Assembly: GCA_026418935.1 (NCBI GenBank)
Contig: JAOAAJ010000092.1
Span: 1-33,062, forward strand
Length of the DNA: 33,062 nucleotides
Direction of reading: 5' to 3'
Source: Caloramator sp.
GTDB lineage: Bacteria > Bacillota > Clostridia > Clostridiales > Caloramatoraceae
Shown here: positions 7,883 through 14,600 of the stretch, piece after piece
Layout: every line of letters starts with the position of its first letter
Numbering within the stretch: the first letter of the stretch is position 1
The notes under the pieces: model-generated
Database searches by the model: none
What the model saw: only the letters and a program-made list of their open reading frames with translations
What the model was told of the DNA's origin: nothing
Position numbers and translations under genes: made by a program

Positions 7883-8623
7883 ATGAAAATATGCATAGAT
7901 GCTGGGCACGGTGGCGGAGATACTGGGGCAGTAGGGCCAACCTTTTTAAAAGAAAAGGATGTAAATTTAAAAGTAGCATTATTTTTGGGAGATATTTTAA
8001 AGCTAAATGGAATAGAAGTTGTTTTTACAAGAACAACCGATACAAGGTTTGGTAACACAAGTAATGAAAGCTTATCAAGAAGGGTGAAAATAGCAAATGA
8101 AAGTGGGTCAGACTATTTTATAAGTATACATTGTAATTCTGCAGAAAATAGAAGTGCAAATGGAACTGAGGTATTTATTTATAATGAAAGAAGCAAGGCT
8201 AAAGATATGGCCGAAAAGATATTAAATCAGATAGTTAACACTATGGGGTTTAGAGATAGAGGAGTAAAAACGGCCAATTTTTATGTTATAAAATATACTA
8301 CTATGCCTGCTTGCTTGATTGAGATAGCATTTATCAGCAATCCTAATGAGGAGAAAATACTTGCAGATGAAAAGAACCAAAGAAAAATAGCCCTATGCAT
8401 TGCAAAGGGTATTGGTGAAGCTTTAGGGATTAATATAGTTGAGTATAAGAAGGGAAAGGTAAATGCAAAGGCAGGATTAAATGTAAGAAAAGGTCCATCT
8501 ACTCAATATCCTATAGTTAAGGTATTAAAATATGGGGAAGAAATAAAGATTTACGCTATTGAGGATGGATGGTATAAGATAGATGATGGATGGGTATATG
8601 GGCAATATGTAGATTTAGTATAA
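7883..8623 (+). CDS. N-acetylmuramoyl-L-alanine amidase (Amidase_3) with C-terminal SH3 domain
   Basis: Zinc amidase that cuts the bond between N-acetylmuramic acid and L-alanine in peptidoglycan, 246 aa. Zinc and catalytic residues are visible: His9 in DAGHGG, Glu24 in KEKDVNL, His83 in SIHCNS, and Glu147 in CLIEIAFISNPNE. Residues about 190-246 form a bacterial SH3 domain (AGLNVRKGPSTQYPIVKVLKYGEEI) that binds cell wall. There is no signal peptide, since the amidase fold starts at residue 1. That is typical of phage endolysins and of some spore or mother-cell lysis enzymes (CwlC/CwlD relatives). No phage genes are nearby and the neighbour is a spore protein, so a sporulation role is the better guess. 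ATG follows AAGGGGGG. Confidence 0.85.
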   Translation: MKICIDAGHGGGDTGAVGPTFLKEKDVNLKVALFLGDILKLNGIEVVFTRTTDTRFGNTSNESLSRRVKIANESGSDYFISIHCNSAENRSANGTEVFIYNERSKAKDMAEKILNQIVNTMGFRDRGVKTANFYVIKYTTMPACLIEIAFISNPNEEKILADEKNQRKIALCIAKGIGEALGINIVEYKKGKVNAKAGLNVRKGPSTQYPIVKVLKYGEEIKIYAIEDGWYKIDDGWVYGQYVDLV

Positions 8624-8647
8624 AAGGTGGGAATTATTCCACCTTTT
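8622..8647. terminator. Bidirectional terminator between the amidase and carboxyltransferase genes
   Basis: AAAAGGTGG (8622-8630) pairs with CCACCTTTT (8639-8647). It overlaps the TAA of the amidase gene and the last bases of the convergent minus-strand gene, so one hairpin serves both. Confidence 0.82.
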
Positions 8648-10037
8648 ATACTGCTTCAATTGTAAAGGATATTGTTCTTTCCTTTGGTTTATCAGAATAT
8701 TTTTCCCTTAAGAACTTTTCTGCAACCTGTGGAAATAGAAGATAGGACAGAACATCTTCATCAGTCTTTGCAAAATCCTTTATTTGTTCTTTTGTTTTTT
8801 CAAATGCTAATTCAAGCATATCAGCATATCTTATTGTTAGAGGTTTTTCATCACCTAAAACCTTCTTTATTAGGTCTTCATTTATCTTTCCTGGGGCCTT
8901 TCCATATTCACCCTTTATATATGCTTTAACTTCCTTCAGAACTATTTTGTATCTCTCGCCTTGAAGTACGTTAAGTGCGGCTTGTGTTCCAACCATTTGG
9001 CTCATTGGAGTAACAAGAGGTGGAAATCCTAAATCTTCACGCACTCTTGGAACTTCTGCTAAAACCTCATCAAGCTTATGGAGAGCCTTTTGTTCTTTAA
9101 GCTGTGATATTAGGTTTGATAGCATTCCTCCAGGCACTTGGTAAACAAGGGCGTCTGTGTCAGTTCCAAGTACAAAGGGATTTAGTTGTCCTGATTCTAC
9201 ATATTTATCCTTAACTTTTTTGAAGTGGTCGTTTATTTCCTTTAATGTTTTTTCATTAAGCCCTGTTTCATATCCAAGCTCCTTTAGGGCATAGTGGATT
9301 GATTCAGTTGCAGGTTGGCTTGTTCCACCTGAGAAGGAGCTAATTGCAGTATCTATGCAGTCAACCCCAGCCTCAACTGCCTTAAGATAAGTCATTGGTG
9401 CAAGACCTGTTGTACTATGGGTATGTAGAACAATAGGAAGTTTAACTGTTTTTTTAAGAGCAGAAACAAGGTCATAGGCATCCTTTGGCCCCATTATTCC
9501 TGCCATATCTTTGATACATATAGAATGAACTCCCATTGATTCTAATTCTTTTGCAAGTTTTATGTAGTTTTCAATATTGTGGATAGGGCTTATTGTATAA
9601 GCAATTGTTCCTTGTGCATGTCCACCTTGTTTTATTACTTCATCTACACAAACCTCAATATTTCTAAAGTCATTTAGTGCATCAAATATTCTTATTATAT
9701 CTATACCATTATGTATAGCCTTTTTAACAAACTCTCTAACAACGTCATCTGGATAGTGCTTATATCCTAAAAGATTTTGTCCACGAAGAAGCATTTGAAG
9801 CTTTGTGTTTTTAACTCTTTTTCTTATGTTTCTTAATCTTTCCCAAGGGTCTTCGTTTAAAAATCTAAGACAAGAATCAAATGTTGCACCACCCCAAGCC
9901 TCTAAAGAATGATATCCTGCAGAATCAAGAAGCTCAAGTGCAGCTTCGAATTCTTTATAAGGGAGTCTTGTTGCAATTAAAGATTGGTTGGCATCCCTAA
10001 GTATTGTTTCGGTTATATTAACTCTCACATTCCCCAC
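8646..10037 (-). CDS. Oxaloacetate decarboxylase alpha / transcarboxylase 5S-type carboxyltransferase, no biotin domain
   Basis: TIM-barrel carboxyltransferase of the pyruvate carboxylase B / OadA / 5S family, 463 aa. It moves CO2 between a keto acid (pyruvate or oxaloacetate) and biotin. The metal site is intact: Asp15 in TETILRDANQSL, a carbamylated-type Lys176 in ICIKDMAGI, and His205/His207 in LHTHSTTG. The FSGGTSQPATES substrate motif is present. The C-terminal biotinyl domain with its AMKM site, found in roughly 590-aa OadA proteins, is absent, and no biotin carrier, carboxylase or sodium-pump subunit lies nearby. A carrier must therefore come from elsewhere, as in transcarboxylase. The exact reaction is open. 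ATG follows GGAGTGGGG. Confidence 0.85.
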   Translation of the reverse strand: MGNVRVNITETILRDANQSLIATRLPYKEFEAALELLDSAGYHSLEAWGGATFDSCLRFLNEDPWERLRNIRKRVKNTKLQMLLRGQNLLGYKHYPDDVVREFVKKAIHNGIDIIRIFDALNDFRNIEVCVDEVIKQGGHAQGTIAYTISPIHNIENYIKLAKELESMGVHSICIKDMAGIMGPKDAYDLVSALKKTVKLPIVLHTHSTTGLAPMTYLKAVEAGVDCIDTAISSFSGGTSQPATESIHYALKELGYETGLNEKTLKEINDHFKKVKDKYVESGQLNPFVLGTDTDALVYQVPGGMLSNLISQLKEQKALHKLDEVLAEVPRVREDLGFPPLVTPMSQMVGTQAALNVLQGERYKIVLKEVKAYIKGEYGKAPGKINEDLIKKVLGDEKPLTIRYADMLELAFEKTKEQIKDFAKTDEDVLSYLLFPQVAEKFLREKYSDKPKERTISFTIEAV

Positions 10038-10058
10038 TCCTTTTTACTTGATATATAT

Positions 10059-10087
10059 ATTATACAATAAATTATCGATAATATCAA
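10059..10087 (-). promoter_or_regulatory. Promoter with central palindrome for the carboxyltransferase gene
   Basis: On the minus strand TTGATA (10087-10082) and TATAAT (10064-10059) are 17 bases apart, close to consensus. The spacer contains the perfect 12-bp palindrome ATTATCGATAAT (10071-10082), which would lie under RNA polymerase and looks like a repressor site. The regulator is unknown. Confidence 0.6.
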
Positions 10088-10203
10088 AAAAATGAAGGAT
10101 AAATTTCATAATTAATGAAATAAATTTAGTAATTAAAATATTTTATATTTATTGAAAAAATATACAAAAATGTGTATACTTAAAATAACAACAGAATAAA
10201 TAC

Positions 10204-10245
10204 TTTTAAAGAGGCCGACTCTTTAAAAAAAAGGAGATGAGTCGG
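10204..10245 (+). promoter_or_regulatory. Two mutually exclusive leader hairpins at the spo0E-like ribosome site
   Basis: Hairpin A: TTTTAAAGAG (10204-10213) pairs perfectly with CTCTTTAAAA (10219-10228), loop GCCGA, leaving AAGGAG (10231-10236) free. Hairpin B: CCGACTC (10215-10221) pairs perfectly with GAGTCGG (10239-10245), placing AAGGAG in its loop and ending one base before the ATG at 10247. Bases 10219-10221 are needed by both, so only one can form at a time. No T-run follows either hairpin, which points to translational rather than transcriptional control. Confidence 0.6.
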
Positions 10246-10246
10246 T

Positions 10247-10411
10247 ATGAGAAACTTGCGAATAAAAATTGATAAACTAAAGGGGTTGTTGGAGGAAAAG
10301 CTAAGGGAAAATGATTATGTAACAAATGAAGAAATTGTTAAAATAAGCCAGGAATTAGATGAGTATATAGTAATATATCAGAAAAAATTTCAAAATAGAA
10401 AGGTAGTATAG
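10247..10411 (+). CDS. Spo0E-like aspartyl-phosphate phosphatase
   Basis: A 54-aa helical-hairpin protein starting at ATG 10247. It fits the Spo0E/YisI/YnzD family: MRNLRIKIDKLKGLLEEKL forms the first helix, and the hallmark SQELDEYI (34-41) lies in the second. Members dephosphorylate Spo0A~P and so delay or block entry into sporulation. The S-Q-x-L-D residues needed for activity are present. The gene stands alone with its own leader (two competing hairpins) and a terminator that overlaps its stop codon. AAGGAG (10231-10236) gives 10-base spacing. It is small enough to be missed by automatic callers. Confidence 0.85.
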   Translation: MRNLRIKIDKLKGLLEEKLRENDYVTNEEIVKISQELDEYIVIYQKKFQNRKVV

Positions 10412-10431
10412 GGGATATCCCCTATTTTTTT
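10408..10431 (+). terminator. Terminator of the spo0E-like gene
   Basis: ATAGGGG (10408-10414) pairs with CCCCTAT (10419-10425) around ATAT, followed by a T-run to 10431. The TAG stop (10409-10411) lies within the 5' arm. Confidence 0.9.
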
Positions 10432-10435
10432 GCAG

Positions 10436-10464
10436 TTGACAAAGAAAAACTATGGTACTATAAT
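10436..10464 (+). promoter_or_regulatory. Consensus promoter of tRNA-Arg
   Basis: TTGACA (10436-10441), a 17-base spacer, and TATAAT (10459-10464) make a perfect sigma-A promoter, ending 13 bases before the tRNA. It is the best promoter in the window. Confidence 0.93.
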
Positions 10465-10477
10465 CAAAATAGAATAT

Positions 10478-10554
<77 letters not shown>

Positions 10555-10600
10555 AGTAAACCTTGAAACATATGAGTTTCAAGGTTTGCTTTTATTTTTT
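10555..10600 (+). terminator. Terminator of tRNA-Arg
   Basis: AAACCTTGAAAC (10558-10569) pairs with GTTTCAAGGTTT (10576-10587) and extends three more pairs with one G-U. It is followed by TTTTATTTTTT and begins at the base after the CCA end. Confidence 0.9.
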
Positions 10601-10757
10601 GAGTTTTTATATTTAATTCATTTATTTTAAAGATAAGAAATATATTGTAAAAAATATTACAACAAGTTAATATAAAAACATAGTAGTTATTTACGATTAT
10701 TTAAATATAAATTTTATACTAATTTAATAAAATCTATTTGGCTAAGGGTGATATGCA

Positions 10758-11621
10758 GTGAAAAGAGGTTATAAAATACTTTTTTTGTTAATCTTGATGT
10801 TTCAATTTGTTTTAACAGGGTGTAAAGTACCTTATTTAAATAGTAAAATTTCAAAAGATTATAAGAATATAGATAATATAAATAAAACTATAGAAAATTT
10901 CAACTTGCAAGATATAAAATATAAATTTAATTTAAAAGGAGTAGATATAGATTATAAAAATTTAAATGGTATTATTAATATGCTAAATTTATATTCTTTA
11001 AATATAGAAAAAAACTTAGAAATAAAATATAAGTCTACTGTAAGTAGTGGTAATGTAAAAGTTATTATGGTTGATGAAGATAATAAAATAATCGAATTAT
11101 TAAATGGAGCAAAAGAAGGAAGTACAAAGTCAACAATAAAAAAGAATACGATAATAAAATGTATTGGAGATAATTTCTCAGGCAATATAAAAATTGACAT
11201 TTTATATGATGAACAACCAATTGAAAACAATGACGAAGAACTAAAAGAGCAACAAAAAATAGCAAAATATTTAGAGGATGGGGAGTATTTTATAAATAAA
11301 ATTAATGTTAAAGATAATTATGCTTCTGGTAATATTTATCGTATAAAAGTTATTAATAGGAAGATAGATATGCTGGCTAAGATAAAAGTCCAAGGTGAAA
11401 TAAAAAATGAACAAGTTGAGTCAAAATATCAAGATGATGGATGGGGAAATTCAGGGTATGTTATTTTAGATTTTAGTAATGGAGCATTAAAAAGTATTGA
11501 AATAAAAATTACAAATAAGAAGAATAGTGCATCTAAGTGGGGATTTGAAGAAGGTGTATATGTACCAAGACCAGATATTGATACTAAAATACCACAGGAA
11601 GTATTAAATGCTTTGAATTAA
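10758..11621 (+). CDS. Lipoprotein of unknown function, paralog 1
   Basis: A 287-aa exported lipoprotein. A type II signal peptide ends in the lipobox LTGC, with Cys22 as the lipidated residue. Residues about 52-150 share a module with the next gene: YKFNLKGVDIDYKNL, KYKSTVSSGNVKV and NTIIKCIGDNFSGNIKIDILYDEQ, mostly beta-strand in character. The C-terminal half differs from its paralog except for a DDGWGNSGYVILDF motif. The start is GTG at 10758 behind AAGGGTGAT; the nearby ATG at 10753 runs into a stop after one codon. No homologous family comes to mind. Base use is more AT-rich than in neighbouring metabolic genes. Bases 10601-10757 show nothing beyond AT-rich sequence. Confidence 0.75.
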   Translation: MKRGYKILFLLILMFQFVLTGCKVPYLNSKISKDYKNIDNINKTIENFNLQDIKYKFNLKGVDIDYKNLNGIINMLNLYSLNIEKNLEIKYKSTVSSGNVKVIMVDEDNKIIELLNGAKEGSTKSTIKKNTIIKCIGDNFSGNIKIDILYDEQPIENNDEELKEQQKIAKYLEDGEYFINKINVKDNYASGNIYRIKVINRKIDMLAKIKVQGEIKNEQVESKYQDDGWGNSGYVILDFSNGALKSIEIKITNKKNSASKWGFEEGVYVPRPDIDTKIPQEVLNALN

Positions 11622-11691
11622 AGTAACCGGATTAAAATTTAGTATACATAGTATAAAAAAAGAAATAACTAATTTACATAGGTGATTTTAA

Positions 11692-12585
11692 ATGAAAAGG
11701 GTAAAAGTTTCTATATGTATCTTAATAATTATATTTAACTTAATTAGTTGTAAACCTATTAATTTAAAAAAGAATGATACAAAAATAAACGATTTAAATG
11801 CTTTAAGTATCTCATCAGAAAAATTTATTTTGTCAGATATTAATTATAAATTTAATTCTAAAGGGGTGGATATAAATTATAAGGATTTAACTGGACTTAT
11901 AGATGTGTTTAATGTATATTCATTAACTAAAGAAAATAATGTAAATATAAAGTATAAATCAAGTGTTAGTAGTGGTAGTGTAAAAGTTTTATTAGTAACA
12001 CAAAATGATAAGGTAGTAGAACTTTTTAAAGATGCAAAGGAAGGTAGTATTTCTACACCTATATATGGAAATACACTTATAAGATGTATTGGAGAGAATT
12101 TTACAGGAAATATAAAAATTGATGTTTTGTTTGATGAACAAACAATGAAAAATAAAGCGGATGACGAAACTACTAAAAATAATGAACAAGTATCTGAAAT
12201 TAATGTAAATAATTATGCTCAATATAATGGGCATTGGGGTAGTAAAGATGGATTAAATGGATTAAGCATTAAATTTATTAGTAATGATACTGCGATAGTT
12301 AATTTAGGTTCTATATCTGATAAAAAAGCTACACATATTGCAAATACAGAGGATTTTAAAGTAAAATTTACAGATAATGGTGAAGGAAGTTTTAGTTTTA
12401 AAGAAGATGGATGGGGTAGCTCTGGGAAAGGTGTAATTAGATTATTTAAAGATAAGATTGAGGTTGAAGTTAAAATAAAGCAAAATCAAGAATATGGTAG
12501 TTTATATTGTGTATTTGGAGGAAAACAAAAAATTATATTTGAAAATCATCAGAGCAAAGAGTTTAAACCATCTATAAATAATTAA
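11692..12585 (+). CDS. Lipoprotein of unknown function, paralog 2
   Basis: A 297-aa lipoprotein with lipobox LISC (Cys20). Its N-terminal module (about residues 50-150) matches the gene upstream nearly block for block: YKFNSKGVDINYKDL, KYKSSVSSGSVKV, DAKEGS and NTLIRCIGENFTGNIKIDVLFDEQ. The single mature-domain Cys in that block is conserved in both. The C-terminal part is different (YAQYNGHWGSKDGLNGLSI onward) but again has an EDGWGSSGKGVIRLF motif. The pair arose by duplication with replacement or strong divergence of the distal domain. A 70-base gap without a terminator separates the two genes, so they are probably co-transcribed. The ATG follows AGGTGAT. Function is unknown; surface binding or stress sensing are only guesses. 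Confidence 0.75.
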   Translation: MKRVKVSICILIIIFNLISCKPINLKKNDTKINDLNALSISSEKFILSDINYKFNSKGVDINYKDLTGLIDVFNVYSLTKENNVNIKYKSSVSSGSVKVLLVTQNDKVVELFKDAKEGSISTPIYGNTLIRCIGENFTGNIKIDVLFDEQTMKNKADDETTKNNEQVSEINVNNYAQYNGHWGSKDGLNGLSIKFISNDTAIVNLGSISDKKATHIANTEDFKVKFTDNGEGSFSFKEDGWGSSGKGVIRLFKDKIEVEVKIKQNQEYGSLYCVFGGKQKIIFENHQSKEFKPSINN

Positions 12586-12610
12586 TAGCAAATTAAGAAT
12601 ATAGTTAGTT

Positions 12611-12652
12611 ATTAAGGGCAGTGTTAAAAACACTGCCCTTAATTTAATTTTA
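12611..12652 (+). terminator. Terminator after the lipoprotein pair
   Basis: ATTAAGGGCAGTGTT (12611-12625) pairs perfectly with AACACTGCCCTTAAT (12629-12643) around AAA, followed by TTAATTTTAA. Confidence 0.87.
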
Positions 12653-12713
12653 ACAAGATAATTTAATATTATTTTGTTAATTTGATTCATAAAACAAAAT
12701 TTTGTCGAAATAG

Positions 12714-12741
12714 TTTACTTTTTTTAACTATGTGGTATAAT
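12714..12741 (+). promoter_or_regulatory. Extended -10 promoter of the YtxH/DUF948 operon
   Basis: TTTACT (12714-12719) and TATAAT (12736-12741) are 16 bases apart, with TG at 12733-12734 forming an extended -10. Just upstream is the perfect 12-bp palindrome ACAAAATTTTGT (12694-12705), a possible regulator site. Confidence 0.7.
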
Positions 12742-12763
12742 ATGACAAAAGGAGGTTGATAAT

Positions 12764-13120
12764 ATGAAAAGATTTGATATTGATTTAAGAGGAGAAAAAA
12801 GAGCAAAAAGAAGCTTGAGAAAAGGTCTTGCAGCAGGTATGACAATAGGTGCAGCACTTGGGGCAATTTCAGGTATATTATTTGCACCAAAGTCAGGTAA
12901 AGAAACAAGAGAGGACTTAAAGGAAGGTGCAAAGGAGGCAATTGATAAGGCAAAGGAAGTTGCAGAAAATGTAAAGTCAAAGGTTGTTAAAACAAATTGT
13001 TGCTGTGAAGGAGAAGAAAACTTAGAGGATTTTGATTGCTGCTGTGAAGATGATATGGGATGTTGCTGCAATGAAGGTGAAGACTGCTGCAACGATGAAG
13101 AGGAAAAAGAGGGAGAATAA
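12764..13120 (+). CDS. YtxH-domain protein with cysteine-triplet acidic tail
   Basis: 118 aa. Residues about 20-75 are a YtxH domain: a glycine-rich hydrophobic segment (GLAAGMTIGAALGAISGILFA), then the family motif APKSGKETREDLKEG and an amphipathic Lys/Glu helix. These proteins are membrane-associated, stress-linked and poorly understood. The tail (about 79-118) is unusual, with three Cys-Cys-Cys runs and one Cys-Cys pair (11 cysteines) spaced by acidic residues, as in NCCCEGEE, DCCCEDDMGCCCNEGEDCCN. Such clusters suggest binding of soft metals or redox sensing; this is inference. The next gene, a DUF948-like protein, is the common partner of YtxH. ATG follows AAAGGAGG. Confidence 0.82.
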   Translation: MKRFDIDLRGEKRAKRSLRKGLAAGMTIGAALGAISGILFAPKSGKETREDLKEGAKEAIDKAKEVAENVKSKVVKTNCCCEGEENLEDFDCCCEDDMGCCCNEGEDCCNDEEEKEGE

Positions 13121-13123
13121 TAT

Positions 13124-13504
13124 ATGAGTAGTTTAACTTTAACTATAACTTTAAGTGACATACTTGCAGTAGTTGGAATAGTTGCAGTAATTTTTGTTAC
13201 ATACTATATTGTTACTACTTTAAAAAAGTTAGGTTTATTGGCGGATAAGATTAACAATATATTGGATACAAATAAAAATAATATAGATAATACACTAAAT
13301 ACCCTACCTAAACTTGTTGATAATGTGAATAAAATTGCAGAGAGTATAGAGTCAAAGGGCGATGAGGTAGGAGATATTGTATCAAGTGTAAATGAAGTTG
13401 CAGCAACAGTTGATGATATAGTTTCAGCAGTTTCTGATATTACTTACGTATTTTCACAGTTTAGAAATATTTTTTCTAAAAAGAAGTTCAAAATAAAGCG
13501 ATAG
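13124..13504 (+). CDS. DUF948-like single-pass membrane protein
   Basis: 126 aa with one N-terminal membrane helix (about residues 12-32, ILAVVGIVAVIFVTYYIVTTL), then a long helical region of heptad-like repeats (LADKINNILDTNKNNIDNTL, VDNVNKIAESIESKGDEV, VNEVAATVDDIVSAVSDI). It ends in a basic tail. This resembles DUF948 proteins, which often sit beside YtxH genes. It starts three bases after the YtxH stop, so the two are translated as a pair. The last codons AAA ATA AAG CGA TAG form the 5' arm of the terminator. The role is unknown; a coiled-coil partner at the membrane is likely. Confidence 0.75.
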   Translation: MSSLTLTITLSDILAVVGIVAVIFVTYYIVTTLKKLGLLADKINNILDTNKNNIDNTLNTLPKLVDNVNKIAESIESKGDEVGDIVSSVNEVAATVDDIVSAVSDITYVFSQFRNIFSKKKFKIKR

Positions 13505-13528
13505 GCCAAAGGCTTATCGCTTTATTTT
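13490..13528. terminator. Bidirectional terminator that encodes both convergent C-termini
   Basis: AAAATAAAGCGATA (13490-13503) pairs perfectly with TATCGCTTTATTTT (13515-13528). A G-T pair and GCC/GGC extend the stem around an AAA loop. The two arms hold the final codons and stops of the convergent genes. Confidence 0.9.
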
Positions 13529-13915
13529 GTAGAGAGTATCAATTTTTATGTTTTTTGGATATTTGCTAATAAATTCATTAAAACCAATTTCAACTGCATC
13601 AAATTTTGATAAAAAAGATTGGAAGTCTTTATTTTCCTCAAGTAGAGGTTCAACATCATCTTTTTCGCTGTCTATTATTATAAAATTAAAGTCACCCTCA
13701 ATGCTTTTAAGGACGTCCTTTACATTATCAATCAACCTATGTGGGTTTACAGCAATGTCACAGGCACAATGCCCATTACTTATATGATATAAATTTTTAT
13801 CCTTAATTTCAACTAAAACAGATAAATTTTGCACATAAAGGCTACTTTGTTCGTTTCTTTCTATAACTTCTTCATTTATAGTATTATTTGTCTCGGCAAA
13901 TATAAAATAACACAT
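13514..13915 (-). CDS. Hypothetical protein, unrecognised
   Basis: 133 aa, no signal peptide or membrane helix. It has an N-terminal beta-rich part (MCYFIFAET, NLSVLVEIKDKNLYHISNGH), a short CAC motif near residue 51, and a hydrophobic FNFIIIDSEKDD strand in the C-terminal half. I do not recognise the family. The ATG at 13915 has AAGGGGGG upstream. The start region and codon use look like a real gene, and it shares a designed-looking terminator with the DUF948-like gene. Its promoter may be TTGAAA...TATGCT around 14010-14035 (minus strand), which is weak. Confidence 0.65.
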   Translation of the reverse strand: MCYFIFAETNNTINEEVIERNEQSSLYVQNLSVLVEIKDKNLYHISNGHCACDIAVNPHRLIDNVKDVLKSIEGDFNFIIIDSEKDDVEPLLEENKDFQSFLSKFDAVEIGFNEFISKYPKNIKIDTLYKIKR

Positions 13916-14095
13916 ATAACCCCCCCTTTTATTTATTAATTATATATTAACAGAAAATAATTATTAAAGTAAAGTGGTTGTTTTTATTAATAAATTTATT
14001 TTATTTAAAGCATAACTTTTAATTTAACAGGTTTTCAACATAAAATTTATAATAAAGTTTATTCAAAATAGAAATTAAGTGTATTTAGTACCTTC

Positions 14096-14125
14096 TTGAA
14101 TCACTTGTTTACTTAGGGCTATAAT
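14096..14125 (+). promoter_or_regulatory. Promoter of tadA
   Basis: TTGAAT (14096-14101), an 18-base spacer, and TATAAT (14120-14125). Transcription would start near 14132, leaving a leader of only about 10 bases before the ATG at 14142. Confidence 0.6.
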
Positions 14126-14141
14126 ATATTTGGGTGATGTT

Positions 14142-14588
14142 ATGGAGTATTTTATGAGTGAGGCTATAAAGCAAGCAAAGAAGTGTCTATATATAGATGA
14201 GGTGCCTGTTGGTGCTGTGGTTGTTAAGGATGGTAAGATAATAGGAAGAGGACATAATTTAAGGGAAACATTAAAGGATGCAACAGCCCACGCTGAGATA
14301 ATTGCAATAAAGGAAGCCTGTAAAACATTAGGTGGTTGGAGGTTAATTGACTGTGAAGTATATGTAACCTTAGAGCCCTGTGTTATGTGTGCTGGGGCAC
14401 TTGTAAATAGCAGAATAAAAAGGTTGGTGTTTGGAGCCTATGATAAAAGGTTTGGTGCCTGTGGAACACTCTACAATATAGCCTGCGATGAGAGACTAAA
14501 CCATAGAATAGAGGTTATAGGAGGAGTGCTTGAAAAGGAGTGTGCAGCCCTTTTAAGTGACTTTTTTAAAAAAAAGAGAGGGTTATAG
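14142..14588 (+). CDS. tadA: tRNA-specific adenosine deaminase TadA
   Basis: Converts A34 to inosine in the anticodon of tRNA-Arg(ACG), 148 aa. The zinc deaminase motifs are complete: HAE (50-52, Glu52 the proton shuttle) and PCVMC (Cys80 and Cys83 as zinc ligands). The family's NLRE and GACGTLYNI regions follow. The ATG at 14142 is preferred over TTG at 14130 because GGGTGAT lies between them. The gene converges on fetB: the TTA codon at 14583-14585 is also the complement of the fetB TAA stop, so the two reading frames overlap by 6 bases. Confidence 0.92.
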   Translation: MEYFMSEAIKQAKKCLYIDEVPVGAVVVKDGKIIGRGHNLRETLKDATAHAEIIAIKEACKTLGGWRLIDCEVYVTLEPCVMCAGALVNSRIKRLVFGAYDKRFGACGTLYNIACDERLNHRIEVIGGVLEKECAALLSDFFKKKRGL

Positions 14589-14600
14589 TTCCTCTCTTTT
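14572..14600. terminator. Terminator with both stop codons in its loop
   Basis: AAAAGAGAGG (14572-14581) pairs perfectly with CCTCTCTTTT (14591-14600), and the loop holds the tadA TAG and the fetB TAA complement. An A-run before it gives a strong T-run on the minus strand, so it mainly ends the padR-fetA-fetB transcript. Confidence 0.85.

Noticed and set aside
7883-8623. Prophage remnant around the amidase
   Set aside because: No holin, integrase, structural or attachment sequences are visible nearby.
12687-13161. Minus-strand frames opposite the YtxH gene, including a long Ser/Gln-rich one
   Set aside because: They mirror the Cys/Glu-rich sense codons and lack start signals; the plus-strand gene has a promoter, ribosome site and known domain.
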